In this document: positions 16,625 through 25,025 of the stretch, one piece after another
Layout of the letters: every line of letters starts with the position of its first letter
Numbering within the stretch: position 1 is the first letter of the stretch
NCBI RefSeq assembly: GCF_001592005.1
Contig: NZ_BCVZ01000002.1
Location: forward strand, 248,001-312,000
DNA length: 64,000 nucleotides
Direction: 5' to 3'
Source of the DNA: Bacillus sonorensis NBRC 101234 = KCTC 13918
GTDB taxonomy: Bacteria; Bacillota; Bacilli; Bacillales; Bacillaceae
Translations under genes and position numbers: made by a program
Notes under the pieces: model-generated
Databases searched by the model: none
Told to the model about the DNA's origin: nothing
What the model saw: only the letters and a program-made list of their open reading frames with translations

Positions 16625-17095
16625 GTTACGTCTAAGCCGCTGTATAAGCGAAAGGAACTGCTGGCCGGCCTGAATACCGATCATCCTAACGTTAAGGTAG
16701 TCGATAGTGTACGCAGCCGTGCTGCGGATTGCTTGAATTAGTCCGCGAGAACAAGATCGAGGGGACGTTATGGGGGACGTTATGGAGCGCGTTGATTTGA
16801 TTTATGCGGAGAACAGACGGTCAGATCGCTGGCTGAAGGTCGTGAATTACAAATAAAATATACCGACGTTTTCACAACCGGAATTTTCGTACTTGGACGG
16901 ACAATATCCGGTATTATGGAGGTTATGCCCTACGATGCTTAGCGGAGGTTACATGTTGAGCGGATAATGCGATAAGGAAGCGGAGAAATTCGTCTATATT
17001 GAGCCGATTGGTTGCCGGGTGAAACACCGATCAAAACAAAGAACGGTTTGCTGCGGGTTCCTTTGTTTCATGAATGGCGTTGAATTGGACGGTCA
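16625..17095 (+). pseudogene. ATP-dependent DNA ligase C-terminal remnant
   Basis: Fragments in several frames match the second half of a phage-type ATP-dependent DNA ligase: SKPLYKRKELLAG, LELVRENKIEGT, RRSDRWLKVVNYK (motif V region), then YTDVFTTGIF and LDGQYPVL, and near the end LLRVPLFHEW. Many stops and frameshifts are present and the catalytic KxDG half is missing. It resembles SPbeta YoqV-type ligases more than LigD. This marks old phage DNA. Confidence 0.6.
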
Positions 17096-17501
17096 TAATC
17101 AGAGGTTGAGACGGATGGATTACGAAACAAAGGGCTATGATGATAAGGAGTATCCGGATGTTCGCCACGGACGCTACGATAACTGCGATTACACGTAAAC
17201 ATACGAACGATGAAGATACGGGATAGGCGACGAACAGACGAACGAAGACGTAAATGAGACAGATGACGGTGTGATCTCATTTTTGCACTTCGATTAACGA
17301 ATTGAATCGCGCTTCATATTGACGATCTAACATCCGGTCCAGCACGCCTTATAATATCCGGTTAAATTTCAATAAAAAAAGACGCGTAACAAGTACGCGT
17401 CTCGGTCACAACCGCAAAGGTCAATCCACCAATGCAAAAATGTACGGGTCTCACGATCTGATATATTGCGTGATCTCACTTCGTTTCACCGAACAGAAGT
17501 A
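17096..17501. other. Non-coding/decayed stretch left of the queF repeat
   Basis: No intact gene is seen. A 27-codon frame from 17114 (MDYETKGYDDKEYPDVRHG) has a weak AGAGG upstream. At 17311-17440 is a block related to 24430-24550 (shared GATCTAACATCCG and an adjoining hairpin GACGCGTA/TACGCGTC at 17381-17401 with a T-run on the minus strand). The content suggests phage remnants. Confidence 0.4.
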
Positions 17502-17703
17502 TTACCGATTATCCACCGTCTCCGGATACAAATCATGATTCATCAAGCGGTATTCCGCCATTTTCTCGTATTTCGTCCCCGGGCGGCCGTAGTTGGTGTA
17601 CGGGTCGATCGAGATGCCGCCTCTCGGGGTGAATTTTCCCCAGACTTCGATGTAGCGGCGGTCCATCAATTCGATCAAATCGTTCATGATGATCTTCATG
17701 CAG
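17502..17703 (-). repeat. Detached copy of the queF 3' end (left direct repeat)
   Basis: This 202-bp block matches 26203-26404, the last 66 codons of queF plus stop, without gaps and with about a dozen mismatches. The encoded piece differs at three residues (K/N, R/P, L/M). Homology ends exactly at 17703/26404, where the element begins. No start or ribosome site precedes it, so it is a gene fragment. I infer it is the original queF 3' end displaced by insertion of 17704-26202. Confidence 0.9.
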
Positions 17704-17733
17704 AAAGCCCAACTCTAATGAGAAGGGCTTTGA
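17704..17733. terminator. Hairpin at the left island end
   Basis: AAAGCCC and GGGCTTT form a 7-bp stem with a 16-nt loop exactly at the edge of the queF repeat; it may end phr transcription on the minus strand. Confidence 0.5.
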
Positions 17734-17778
17734 GTGCTTATTTTTTTCTTATGAAAACGGAATAACGATATATCTAAA

Positions 17779-17898
17779 TTAAGATGCGAATCTTTCTGCG
17801 ACTTTAAAAGAAGTGTTATCTGTTTGAACATATACGGAACTAACCGCGCTTACTGTACCTAATAGTAAAACAGCACAAATCAAAAATTTAGCTTTCAT
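17779..17898 (-). CDS. Phr-type secreted signalling peptide precursor
   Basis: A 39-residue precursor with a basic start and hydrophobic export signal (MKAKFLICAVLLLGTVSAVS), then a short tail ending VAERFAS. Phr precursors release a C-terminal pentapeptide, here most simply ERFAS, that re-enters the cell and inhibits its Rap. The ATG at 17898 overlaps the end of rap by 11 nt, the classic rap-phr arrangement, and AAAGGAG lies upstream. The neighbouring rap is frameshifted, so the peptide may now have no local target. Confidence 0.8.
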   Translation of the reverse strand: MKAKFLICAVLLLGTVSAVSSVYVQTDNTSFKVAERFAS

Positions 17899-19008
17899 TT
17901 ACATAACCACTCCTTTGAATTTGTTTTCTTGCATCGCATGCAATACGGTAAAAATCACAGGCATCACGAATCTTTTCTTCAGTTTCCAAAATTTCCGCCG
18001 CAATGATTCCGTAATCTTCCGCATCTGCATACAAACCGTTTTCCTTGAAGAACTTAAAAGAGTCTCTAACTAAATCCAGATCATGAATCAAGTAAAGCCC
18101 TTTTAGCATTTCAAGCTTTGCAAGGTCATATGAATTACAAATTTTTTCGGCATATTCTTTTCCTTCAAAATAAAGGTCGTGGGCTGTTACCAACTCAGCC
18201 TGCTTCGCTCTAACGTGTGCAAGGTTAAAAAAGGCTTTTGGTAAAAAACTATGATTAACCTCTCTATACACTTCAAGGGCTTTTTGGAGATGATCGGTAG
18301 CTTTTTCAAGTTCTTCAAGTTGATTATAACATATTCCAAGATTCAAATGCGATGAACCAATTAAATGAGGGGAGTCTAATCTTGTTGATTCACTCAATGC
18401 TTGATTTAAGCTAGGCAAGGCTTTTTCAGGAAGCATTTGATCTCGACGATTGCCGGCAAGAATGAATTGACATTGAACTCTACGTTCTCCATAAGTGTCA
18501 TACTTTTTATAAATATTATAGGCGCGACTCGCATAATTCATTGAAAAAAATGTCTGTTTCATATGGTAATAAACTTCGGATACCTTGAAATAAAATTCAG
18601 CTTTCTCTAGATCGTCACACTCAAAAGAATCGAGTTGTTTTTCGGCATTCCTATAAAAGTTCAACGCAAGTATTAATTCTTTTTGTCTGAAATGATACAT
18701 CCCCGCGAAGAATTGATAATAATATTCCAACATTCCTTCGGGTTGTTCTGATCTCGAATTTTTTTGAACTCCTCAAATCGACTAGCTAAATTACCGCCAG
18801 AATCAGAATACATATAATCAAATTGTAGGTTGTGTCGGAACAACAATAAATTATAATAGACAACCACGTCTTGGTTTTGTTCCATTCGCTCTAATTCTCT
18901 TTCAACTTCTTTCCTAGTATCCTCCGCCCGGCCTGGCCAATTGTTTTTTAAAGCCGTATACCAAAAATTCATTTTCGTCGCAACTAAATCATAAGGAATA
19001 ACATCCAC
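17888..19008 (-). pseudogene. Rap-family TPR regulator, frameshifted
   Basis: Together the two frames give ~373 residues, the usual Rap length. The N-terminal part (19008 down to about 18735; KMNFWYTALKNNWPGRAED) is the 3-helix bundle that in Raps contacts Spo0F or ComA. The rest (from MLEYYYQFFAGMYHF) is the TPR array, for example SSHLNLGICYNQLEELEKA. They join at codons NPKE/GMLEYYY near 18730 with a one-base shift. The start is GTG 19008 behind AAAGGAAGAG. Mobile elements often carry rap-phr to sense their spread, as RapI-PhrI does in ICEBs1. The shift should abolish function unless it is a sequencing error. Confidence 0.8.
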
Positions 19009-19301
19009 ACCGTCTCTTCCTTTCTCTCAAGATTAAAAGTTTTTAGAAAAATTAAAATATTAAACTTCCTTTATCTGCATAGTAATTATTCTACAAAATA
19101 AGCCTATTATTTACAACCAAATATTGTTATCATTCCCACTATAAACTCTAATATGGAAACAAATTAAAAATTAAGTAGAATAAGTTTTTAGACCTTATCT
19201 ATAAGATTCATTTTCATGGGTGGTCAGGATTTATTCACCAATTTTTTCCGAATAGTGGTAAAATCTATACTGATTGAACTTCAGTATTAGAGGAGAATGC
19301 C

Positions 19302-20806
19302 ATGAAGACTCTGGATGTTCAAGCGCTGCATAATGCGATTGACCAAACGCTAGAACAATTAAAAAAACAGGCCGAAGAAATCGAAAAGGTGAAAGAAAGC
19401 GTAGATGCTCTTACGTCTCTTGACGATGCTTTAAAAGGGAAAGGCGGCGAAGCAATTCGTTCTTTTTATGAGGAATGCCACACTCCCTTTTTTGCGGTTC
19501 TATGAATCATTTATCGATGAATACGAATCGGCATTGAAAAAAATCAAAAATGCACTGAACTCCCTTGAACCGAATCACAATGGATATATTTCGCAAGACT
19601 TTCTAGAACACGATCTGGAACAAGGTTTGAACGCAGCTGATCGAACAACGAAACATTTAGTTTCCAAAGCCAACGCTTCAATTGCGAAAGTCAGCCATAT
19701 TGTCGATTTGCCGGATTTGAATGACAACGATTTTCATGAACAGAATCGAAAAGCATTAACTGACATCAATCAGACGATTGAAAAGCTGCATACGTTTGAC
19801 AGAGAACAAACCAATGCGCTTAAAATAGCCGAAAATGATCTTGAAACGATGCAAACATACATCGCGAGGCTTGAGAAAATGTATACAGGCCCGAAAATCG
19901 AGATCGCAAGTTATCAAAAGGGTTCAATTTTAAAGCCGGATGAGAATACAACCATCAACGGTCCGGTCAGCGGTCTCAAAGGAGCGTTAGAAAATGCCGA
20001 ATCCTCAGCGATGAAGACGATGTTGGAAAAGCTGGGAGAACAGAAAGATACTAACGTTGAAACACTCGCAACCCCTCACCGAGTTAAAAAATTAATAGAA
20101 AAGTACAAAATTCACAATGAATCAGTATACAATATAGATAAATTAAAGTTTATAAAATATAAAATTAAAACACCTGATGTTCAAGTTAAAAGATTTGAAA
20201 TGCCGTGGGGACCCGGAAAGATAAGCAAATTCGGAAGGGCAAGTGAAATCAGGAAAGCTCTAACCGAAAACCCTTTGAAAGCTGACGAGGTTTCGAAGAT
20301 TGAGAAAGACGCGAGAACGGCTAGGGATGTTGGTATAGTCAAGAAAAATGAAATCATTAAAGATGGAAGCCATATAACTAAAAGTGGAAAATTGAAATCC
20401 AATGTCAAGTATCAAGCCGGGGAATACAATTACATATACAAAACCGATAAAGAAGCAAGAATTAAAGAGTTTCAAGCTGATGACTTAAAATTAACAAAAC
20501 GAGACAAGAGATTGCCGCATAATCCCAAAACACCTGGTAAACAACTTGGCGATCATGCTGGCCATTTAGCTGCTGATAGATTCGGAGGCTCTCCTGAATT
20601 AGATAATCTCGTTTCTCAATCAAGTAATGTTAAATCAAAGCAAATACAAGAAGCTAGAAAATAAATGGGCCAAAGCCATTTCAGATAAGAAAAAAGTATC
20701 AGTTAATGTTAAAGTTAATTATGACGGGAACAATCCTAGACCAAAGAGTTTTGAGATAAAATACAGTATCGATGGAAATTTAAAGAAAGTAACTTTAAAG
20801 AATTAG
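19302..20806 (+). pseudogene. LXG-domain polymorphic toxin with nuclease tip, two frameshifts
   Basis: The N-terminus (TLDVQALHNAIDQTLEQL ... GKGGEAIRSFYEECHTPF) is an LXG domain, which directs type VII (ESX/Yuk) export. After a one-base shift in a T6 run near 19491 the frame continues (LRFYESFIDEYESALKK) to a C-terminal tip with GDHAGHLAADRFGGSPELDN, typical of DNA/RNA non-specific endonucleases. A second shift near 20634 (extra A) truncates it; the other frame continues SKYKKLENKWAKAISDKK to a stop at 20806. The start at 19302 follows GAGGAG. B. subtilis YeeF/YobL-type toxins are the model. Confidence 0.82.
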
Positions 20807-20816
20807 GAGTGATTGT

Positions 20817-21278
20817 GTGGCTAAAACATTTGAAGACTATTTATCTGAATTACAAACAGATATGGTTGCTATTTGTCTTGAATATGTTGGTAATCAGGCA
20901 GATGCTATTTATATTTATTGCTCATATGAACCTGAAATGTATTCCTTTGACGTATTTTATAAAATAAATGGTAAGTTGGTTTATAAGCATAAGCTTAACG
21001 ATGCAGTAGAAGAGAATGAAAAATACGATACATCAGAAAATCGTCAAGAAGCTGTTTTAGATATCGGGATAAAAAATTTAGAAGAAATCCATAAAAAATG
21101 TACTGAATTTGGCCATGAGATGCCTACAGAAATAAAATTAATTTACGATGTTAAACAAAACAGTTTGAAAGGTCAGTATAGATATGATTTAGTATATTCC
21201 AATGATGATGAACTATTGCCTGATGATATTTTTGACTTATGGTTTGAAGAAGTGAAAAAGTCTGATATAGAAAAATAA
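20817..21278 (+). CDS. Immunity protein of the LXG toxin (YezG/DUF600-like)
   Basis: A 153-residue acidic cytosolic protein with a profile like the YezG/DUF600 immunity family (AIYIYCSYEPEMYSFDVFYK, then LPDDIFDLWFEEVKK). The start is GTG 20817 with GGAG 7 nt upstream, 10 bp after the reconstructed toxin end, as usual for toxin-immunity pairs. Such proteins bind and block the nuclease tip of the cognate toxin. Unlike the toxin, this frame is intact. The precise family is by pattern memory, so an unrelated immunity fold is possible. Confidence 0.75.
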   Translation: MAKTFEDYLSELQTDMVAICLEYVGNQADAIYIYCSYEPEMYSFDVFYKINGKLVYKHKLNDAVEENEKYDTSENRQEAVLDIGIKNLEEIHKKCTEFGHEMPTEIKLIYDVKQNSLKGQYRYDLVYSNDDELLPDDIFDLWFEEVKKSDIEK

Positions 21279-21389
21279 ACTTTTAAGTACGGAATTCAAG
21301 AAAAGTTACGGTCTATCCTCAAAAACCTAGTGAATATTGTTTCCAGACGGTGACTGTTTATCAAGACCTAAATTATAAAAATCCTTAAA

Positions 21390-21440
21390 AATAAAGAAGA
21401 GCACATATTAGTCATGTATAATATGTGCTCTTCTTTTATT
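21390..21440. terminator. Long bidirectional terminator after the immunity gene
   Basis: AATAAAGAAGAGCACATATTA pairs with its reverse complement starting TAATATGTGCTC, giving a ~20-bp stem with an 8-nt loop. Confidence 0.85.
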
Positions 21441-21610
21441 CAATTAAAGCGCCCGTTGACTGAATACTTGATTTGAAGATAATTCTATTATATTTAGAGG
21501 AGTACGACAACGATTCCTGTTTTTTTGGCCATTTTAAACCAGCTGGGCCATATGTTTTACGAATCGTTACCAACTCTCCAAATTGAGGCCTCACTCATTT
21601 CAACTGTCCA
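21441..21610. other. Short stretch without a recognised gene
   Basis: I see only short frames with no good ribosome site. It separates the toxin-immunity unit from the opposing VOC gene. Confidence 0.3.
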
Positions 21611-22015
21611 TCAAGCCCTACCAGTGAATCGTTTGATCGCTTCCTCGGTCACCGGCGAGAAGAGGTTAACGAGGTTGCCGTCTGGATCACGGAACAGTAT
21701 AGCACGGTTCCCCCACGGCATCGTGGTCGGTTCCTTTACCCACTCCTCGATAAACGGCTTTAATCGTTCGTATTCGGCATCGACATCGTGGACAAGGAAC
21801 TCTATGATGACAGAGTGATTGTCGGCCGCCACTGCTGAACCTTCACCGAACAGTGGCACAGTCTGGGAGTGGCCGATCGCCAGGGTGCACGATGGCGCAA
21901 CGAGTTCGGCAAAGACGGGCGCGGGACGCTCCGCTGATAAACCCATGACTTTCTCATAGAACTTGACTAGACGATCCACGTCGTCTGTAATGATGCGTAC
22001 AGAAGCAAAATTCAC
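21611..22015 (-). CDS. VOC-family (glyoxalase/bleomycin resistance-like) protein
   Basis: A 134-residue protein made of two beta-alpha-beta-beta-beta units typical of the vicinal oxygen chelate fold (DDVDRLVKFYEKVMG; NHSVIIEFLVHDVDAEYERL; AILFRDPDGNLVNLFSP). The start is GTG 22015 behind GGAAGGA; an in-frame extension upstream is hydrophobic and not family-like. It lies downstream of the WYL-domain regulator on the same strand, a common pairing in which the regulator controls the VOC gene. The substrate is unknown. Confidence 0.82.
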   Translation of the reverse strand: MNFASVRIITDDVDRLVKFYEKVMGLSAERPAPVFAELVAPSCTLAIGHSQTVPLFGEGSAVAADNHSVIIEFLVHDVDAEYERLKPFIEEWVKEPTTMPWGNRAILFRDPDGNLVNLFSPVTEEAIKRFTGRA

Positions 22016-22139
22016 AAGATACCATCCTTCCAATAATAAATGTATACAACAATACCATATACACTTTATTTTGTTATAAACTTTCCAGTAAAAACCAAAT
22101 TCATTCAAAAACTGAATCATTTTACTGACTCCGATTATA

Positions 22140-22176
22140 AAACAACGCTACTGACAACATTATGTCAGTAGCGTTT
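22140..22176 (-). terminator. Terminator of the WYL-regulator gene
   Basis: ACGCTACTGACA and TGTCAGTAGCGT form a 12-bp stem followed by TGTTTTA. The regulator's stop lies within the stem, so the VOC gene probably has its own promoter or is reached by readthrough. Confidence 0.8.
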
Positions 22177-23112
22177 TAACATTTTTTGGGCTTCCTCACG
22201 AATCCGATTTCGAAATGATTCAGGCTCTAATACAATCACATCGGCTCCCCAGCCAAGCACCCATCGCAGCAATTCGTCCAGTTGACGAACGCGTAAGACC
22301 ACATGCAATCCATCTTGATGCTCTTCCATATCCTCTATGTAATGATTGTTTGATTCCTTCACCTTATCTGCGATGTCTTGGTTAAATCGGAGGCGAACTC
22401 GCAAATGCCGATCGTCCGGAGGGGTATACTCCCTTAAGTTAAAATGCGCTGGTCGTTCAAATCGTTCTTCCAGAGCAATAAATTCCGTCATTCGAGACAA
22501 TCGGAAATGGCGAATGTCTTGGCGCAGTTCACAACGGGCCACGAGCATCCATGATCCTTGAACGAGAACTAATCCATAGGGGGAAACGGTACGAACACTA
22601 TGGCGATTCCCATCGAAATCTGCAAGTTTTTTTACATAATGAAAGCTGATCTTTCGCTCGTCTAATATCGCTCGACGAATCTTTTCTAGATATTCTTTTT
22701 CTTTTGATGGCGTGACCTGTTTATCGGAAATGAGCAAACGTATAGCCTTGCGTACACGTGATGTTTCATTGCGAACGCTCTCCGGTAGAATGACCTCGAT
22801 TTTGCCGCGGGCAGCTTGTGCTCTGACACGATAATCATCATCAAATCGTTGTTCAATAAAGTCCGTTCCCATCAACAAGCTTACGGCTTCTTGTACCGTG
22901 AAACTGATCGGCGGCAGGAAATAGCCTTCCATCAGAGAATATCCTGTCCCAGGAGCACCTATGATCGGAACGCCTGCTTCACTTAGCGCCTGAATGTCAC
23001 GGTAGATGGTCCGAACACTCGTTTCAAATCTAGTTGCCAAATCTTCGGCACGTACAACTTCTTTACGTTGTAACTCCAGCACGATGGCTAACAAACGGTC
23101 TGTTTTGTTCAT
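22165..23112 (-). CDS. YafY-type transcriptional regulator (HTH + WYL domain)
   Basis: A 315-residue regulator: helix-turn-helix of the HTH_11 kind (residues 3-60, with RFETSVRTIYRDIQALSEAG), a WYL ligand-sensing domain (about 135-215, with SPYGLVLVQGSWMLVARCE) and a WCX-like C-terminal extension (about 230-315). The start at 23112 follows AAGGTGGG; an upstream ATG lacks a site. It lies upstream of the VOC gene and likely controls it. The ligand is unknown. Codon use and GC are closer to general Firmicute cargo than to the core genes. Confidence 0.85.
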   Translation of the reverse strand: MNKTDRLLAIVLELQRKEVVRAEDLATRFETSVRTIYRDIQALSEAGVPIIGAPGTGYSLMEGYFLPPISFTVQEAVSLLMGTDFIEQRFDDDYRVRAQAARGKIEVILPESVRNETSRVRKAIRLLISDKQVTPSKEKEYLEKIRRAILDERKISFHYVKKLADFDGNRHSVRTVSPYGLVLVQGSWMLVARCELRQDIRHFRLSRMTEFIALEERFERPAHFNLREYTPPDDRHLRVRLRFNQDIADKVKESNNHYIEDMEEHQDGLHVVLRVRQLDELLRWVLGWGADVIVLEPESFRNRIREEAQKMLKRY

Positions 23113-23292
23113 TGGTTTCCCACCTTGATGTTTAATAAAGAATAATAGTACCACGCCTTAATAGAGAAGATGATATAACGAACCTGGTGCTGGCATCTTT
23201 CAGAAATCTCTACAAAATAAGGGCAAGGCTTCTGTTTGTGTTATTCCGTTAACTGGCCCTTTAATTGAACAAGAAAGGGAAGGTGCCTCAGC

Positions 23293-23672
23293 TTATATCT
23301 TCTTGTAGACTTCTGCATACGCTACCTTTAATTGGTCTCGCAAATCCTTGTTCTCGTGCTCTAATCGCTTAACTTTACGCTTTAATGATTCGATAATCAC
23401 TTCTTTATTATTTTCATTCATTTTATGCCTAACCTGCTTTACAGAAGGGCTTTTTATCTGCTGCTGACGTAGTGTTTCAATTCGCTCACGTAATGTCACA
23501 TTATTATATAGCGTAGCTTTGCCACTCCGGCCTCACTGGCTACACTATTAAAATTAATTTCTTGATTGGCTCTAACGAGCCTTTTAATAGCCTCATCTAC
23601 TTTACTCATGGTAATGGCTTTTCGACTTTCATGAATTTGCTTTAGATGCTTTTTGCGGTCATATGTGGCCAT
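23293..23672 (-). pseudogene. Tn554 TnpC-like protein, frameshifted
   Basis: From ATG 23672 (behind GGGGGCATAAT) the frame reads MATYDRKKHLKQIHESRKA and then INFNSVASEAGVAK, then a one-base deletion (A-run near 23521) shifts it; the other frame continues ATLYNNVTLRERIETL to a coiled coil (KVKRLEHENKDLRDQLKVAY) and a stop at 23293. The whole, about 126 residues, matches TnpC of Tn554, which influences transposition orientation. It is inactive as read. Confidence 0.7.
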
Positions 23673-23693
23673 ATTATGCCCCCTGCTTAGATT

Positions 23694-24087
23694 TTATTCT
23701 TTCTTTCGATTCGTCCGAATATTATATTGCCTTGTTTAATCGTATTATAAATATCCTGGAGTCTCTCTAAATTCTTCTGGTTTTTTTGTGCTATTTCTTC
23801 ACGTCCGTATTGTTTCGCTACTTCAACCATTTTAGAAGTGGATTGTATGTAAATTTTATATTTACTTTAAATCCGTTATATCTCTGATAATCATTGATAA
23901 ATTTCGAGATTGTCCCAAAGGTCCTTATATTCCATATATCCCTATCTACAAATTAGTTAGTGATTTCATCTATGTGGTTGAAGGAGGAAATTTCTATTAA
24001 GTTTTCTTGAATAACCTTAGAAATATGCTCTCGAAAAATACTTTTATAATCGCATGTAGTGTAATTTAAAATGTGCTGCTCTGTCAT
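23694..24087 (-). pseudogene. Tn554 TnpB-like recombinase, internally deleted
   Basis: The start MTEQHILNYTTCDYKSIF (ATG near 24087, behind CGGAGG) and end KNLERLQDIYNTIKQGNIIF, then GRIERKNKI before the TnpC start, fit the two ends of TnpB. The normal protein is over 600 residues, whereas only ~390 bp lies between the two ends here, with stops. The tyrosine-recombinase core is gone. Confidence 0.55.
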
Positions 24088-24097
24088 ATATGCTTAC

Positions 24098-24334
24098 TTA
24101 GACCTCCGTAGGTTGTATAATGAATGAACTTTTTGCCTTTTCCCAATTCTCACGAATTTCATCATCTGAAGGATGCAAATATAAATTGGCTGTTGTCTGA
24201 ATATGTGCGTGACCTAAACGTTCTTGGACTTGTTTAAGATCATTGGTCTGTTTGTAAAATATGGTTGCGTGTGTATGACGAAGTAAATGGGGGTGAACGG
24301 AAGATCGAACGAAAACCGAACGAAGGAGTTGCAT
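24098..24334 (-). pseudogene. Tn554 TnpA-like tyrosine recombinase, C-terminal fragment
   Basis: The last ~73 residues of a tyrosine recombinase: HPHLLRHTHATIFYKQT holds the HxLRH box, and ERLGHAHIQTTANLYLHPSD holds GH...Y with the nucleophilic Tyr. The 5' part is cut near 24310, where unrelated sequence begins. The order TnpA-TnpB-TnpC on the minus strand agrees with Tn554. Confidence 0.7.
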
Positions 24335-24600
24335 ATTTAACGACGAACTAACGCACGGGAAACGTTATAGAGGCGAGTGCGAAGTTTTATTCTTTTCCCT
24401 TTCGTCTAATGTATCGAATGCGTTTCGTATATTCGATCTAACATCCGATCCGGCCCACCGTTGTAATAGTTGGCGAGATTTCAAAAAAAACGCGTACAGT
24501 ACGCATCTTGACCACAACCTCATTCAATCTGCCCATTATTTCTCCGATCAAACCACTTTTAAATACCCTGTTTTTACAGGTCGCACTTTTTATGCAACCG
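24335..24600. other. Decayed DNA with a repeat related to 17311-17440
   Basis: No intact gene is seen. Around 24430-24550 the DNA resembles 17311-17440. On the minus strand a short frame reads LANYYNGGPDRMLDRIYE, and a hairpin GCGTA/TACGC with eight T lies at 24483-24506. Confidence 0.4.
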
Positions 24601-24978
24601 GATCACACAACCGCTACAATATTTCATCAGTTCCAACTCCTCTTACCCTTGGATTAGACGTAGAGACACCAAGACATGTTTCATTTGGTTCACTGTGATT
24701 TACAAATAAAGCCCTGGCTTCTTGCTTTCTTCCAGCTTTGTACAAGTCAAGAACATAAAGAACCTTTGAATTGTTCTATGAGCATCAACCGACCAAAAAT
24801 CAGATCTTAAAGATAAAAAGTATGGATCTAAAAATAAGGGTAAGTCTTCTTCAATATCTACAAAATCTGATCGACTTTAATCTTTTTCTAAGTTAAATAT
24901 TTCACTTATTTTCAATTGTTCAAATCCCCAATTCAGTTTTATTGTAAGACTTATCTCCATTGCAAAAATAATATATAA
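24600..24978 (-). pseudogene. Broken conserved hypothetical gene (N-terminal part)
   Basis: The minus strand reads LKISEIFNLEKD, a stop, then DFVDIEEDLPLFLDPYFLSL and FWSVDAHRTIQRFF, then after a one-base shift DLYKAGRKQEARALFVNHSE and PNETCLGVS before stops near 24606. I recall a family of uncharacterised proteins beginning in this way (DxDIPLFLDPYFI...), but cannot name it. Only about the first 100 residues remain. Confidence 0.5.
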
Positions 24979-25025
24979 ATGGATTTTTCACAGTAAAGTT
25001 CTTTCTTTTTCCGTTATTCCTTGAT

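Noticed and set aside
17502..17703. Separate small gene encoding a 65-residue protein
   Set aside because: It is a gene fragment of queF without ribosome site or start context.
19302..20806. Programmed frameshifting in the LXG gene
   Set aside because: The shifts sit in simple homopolymers without slippery-site/pseudoknot context, so mutation or sequence error is simpler.
23160..23292. Possible insertion sequence end near TTCCGTTAACTGGCCC
   Set aside because: No partner inverted repeat or transposase frame found next to it.
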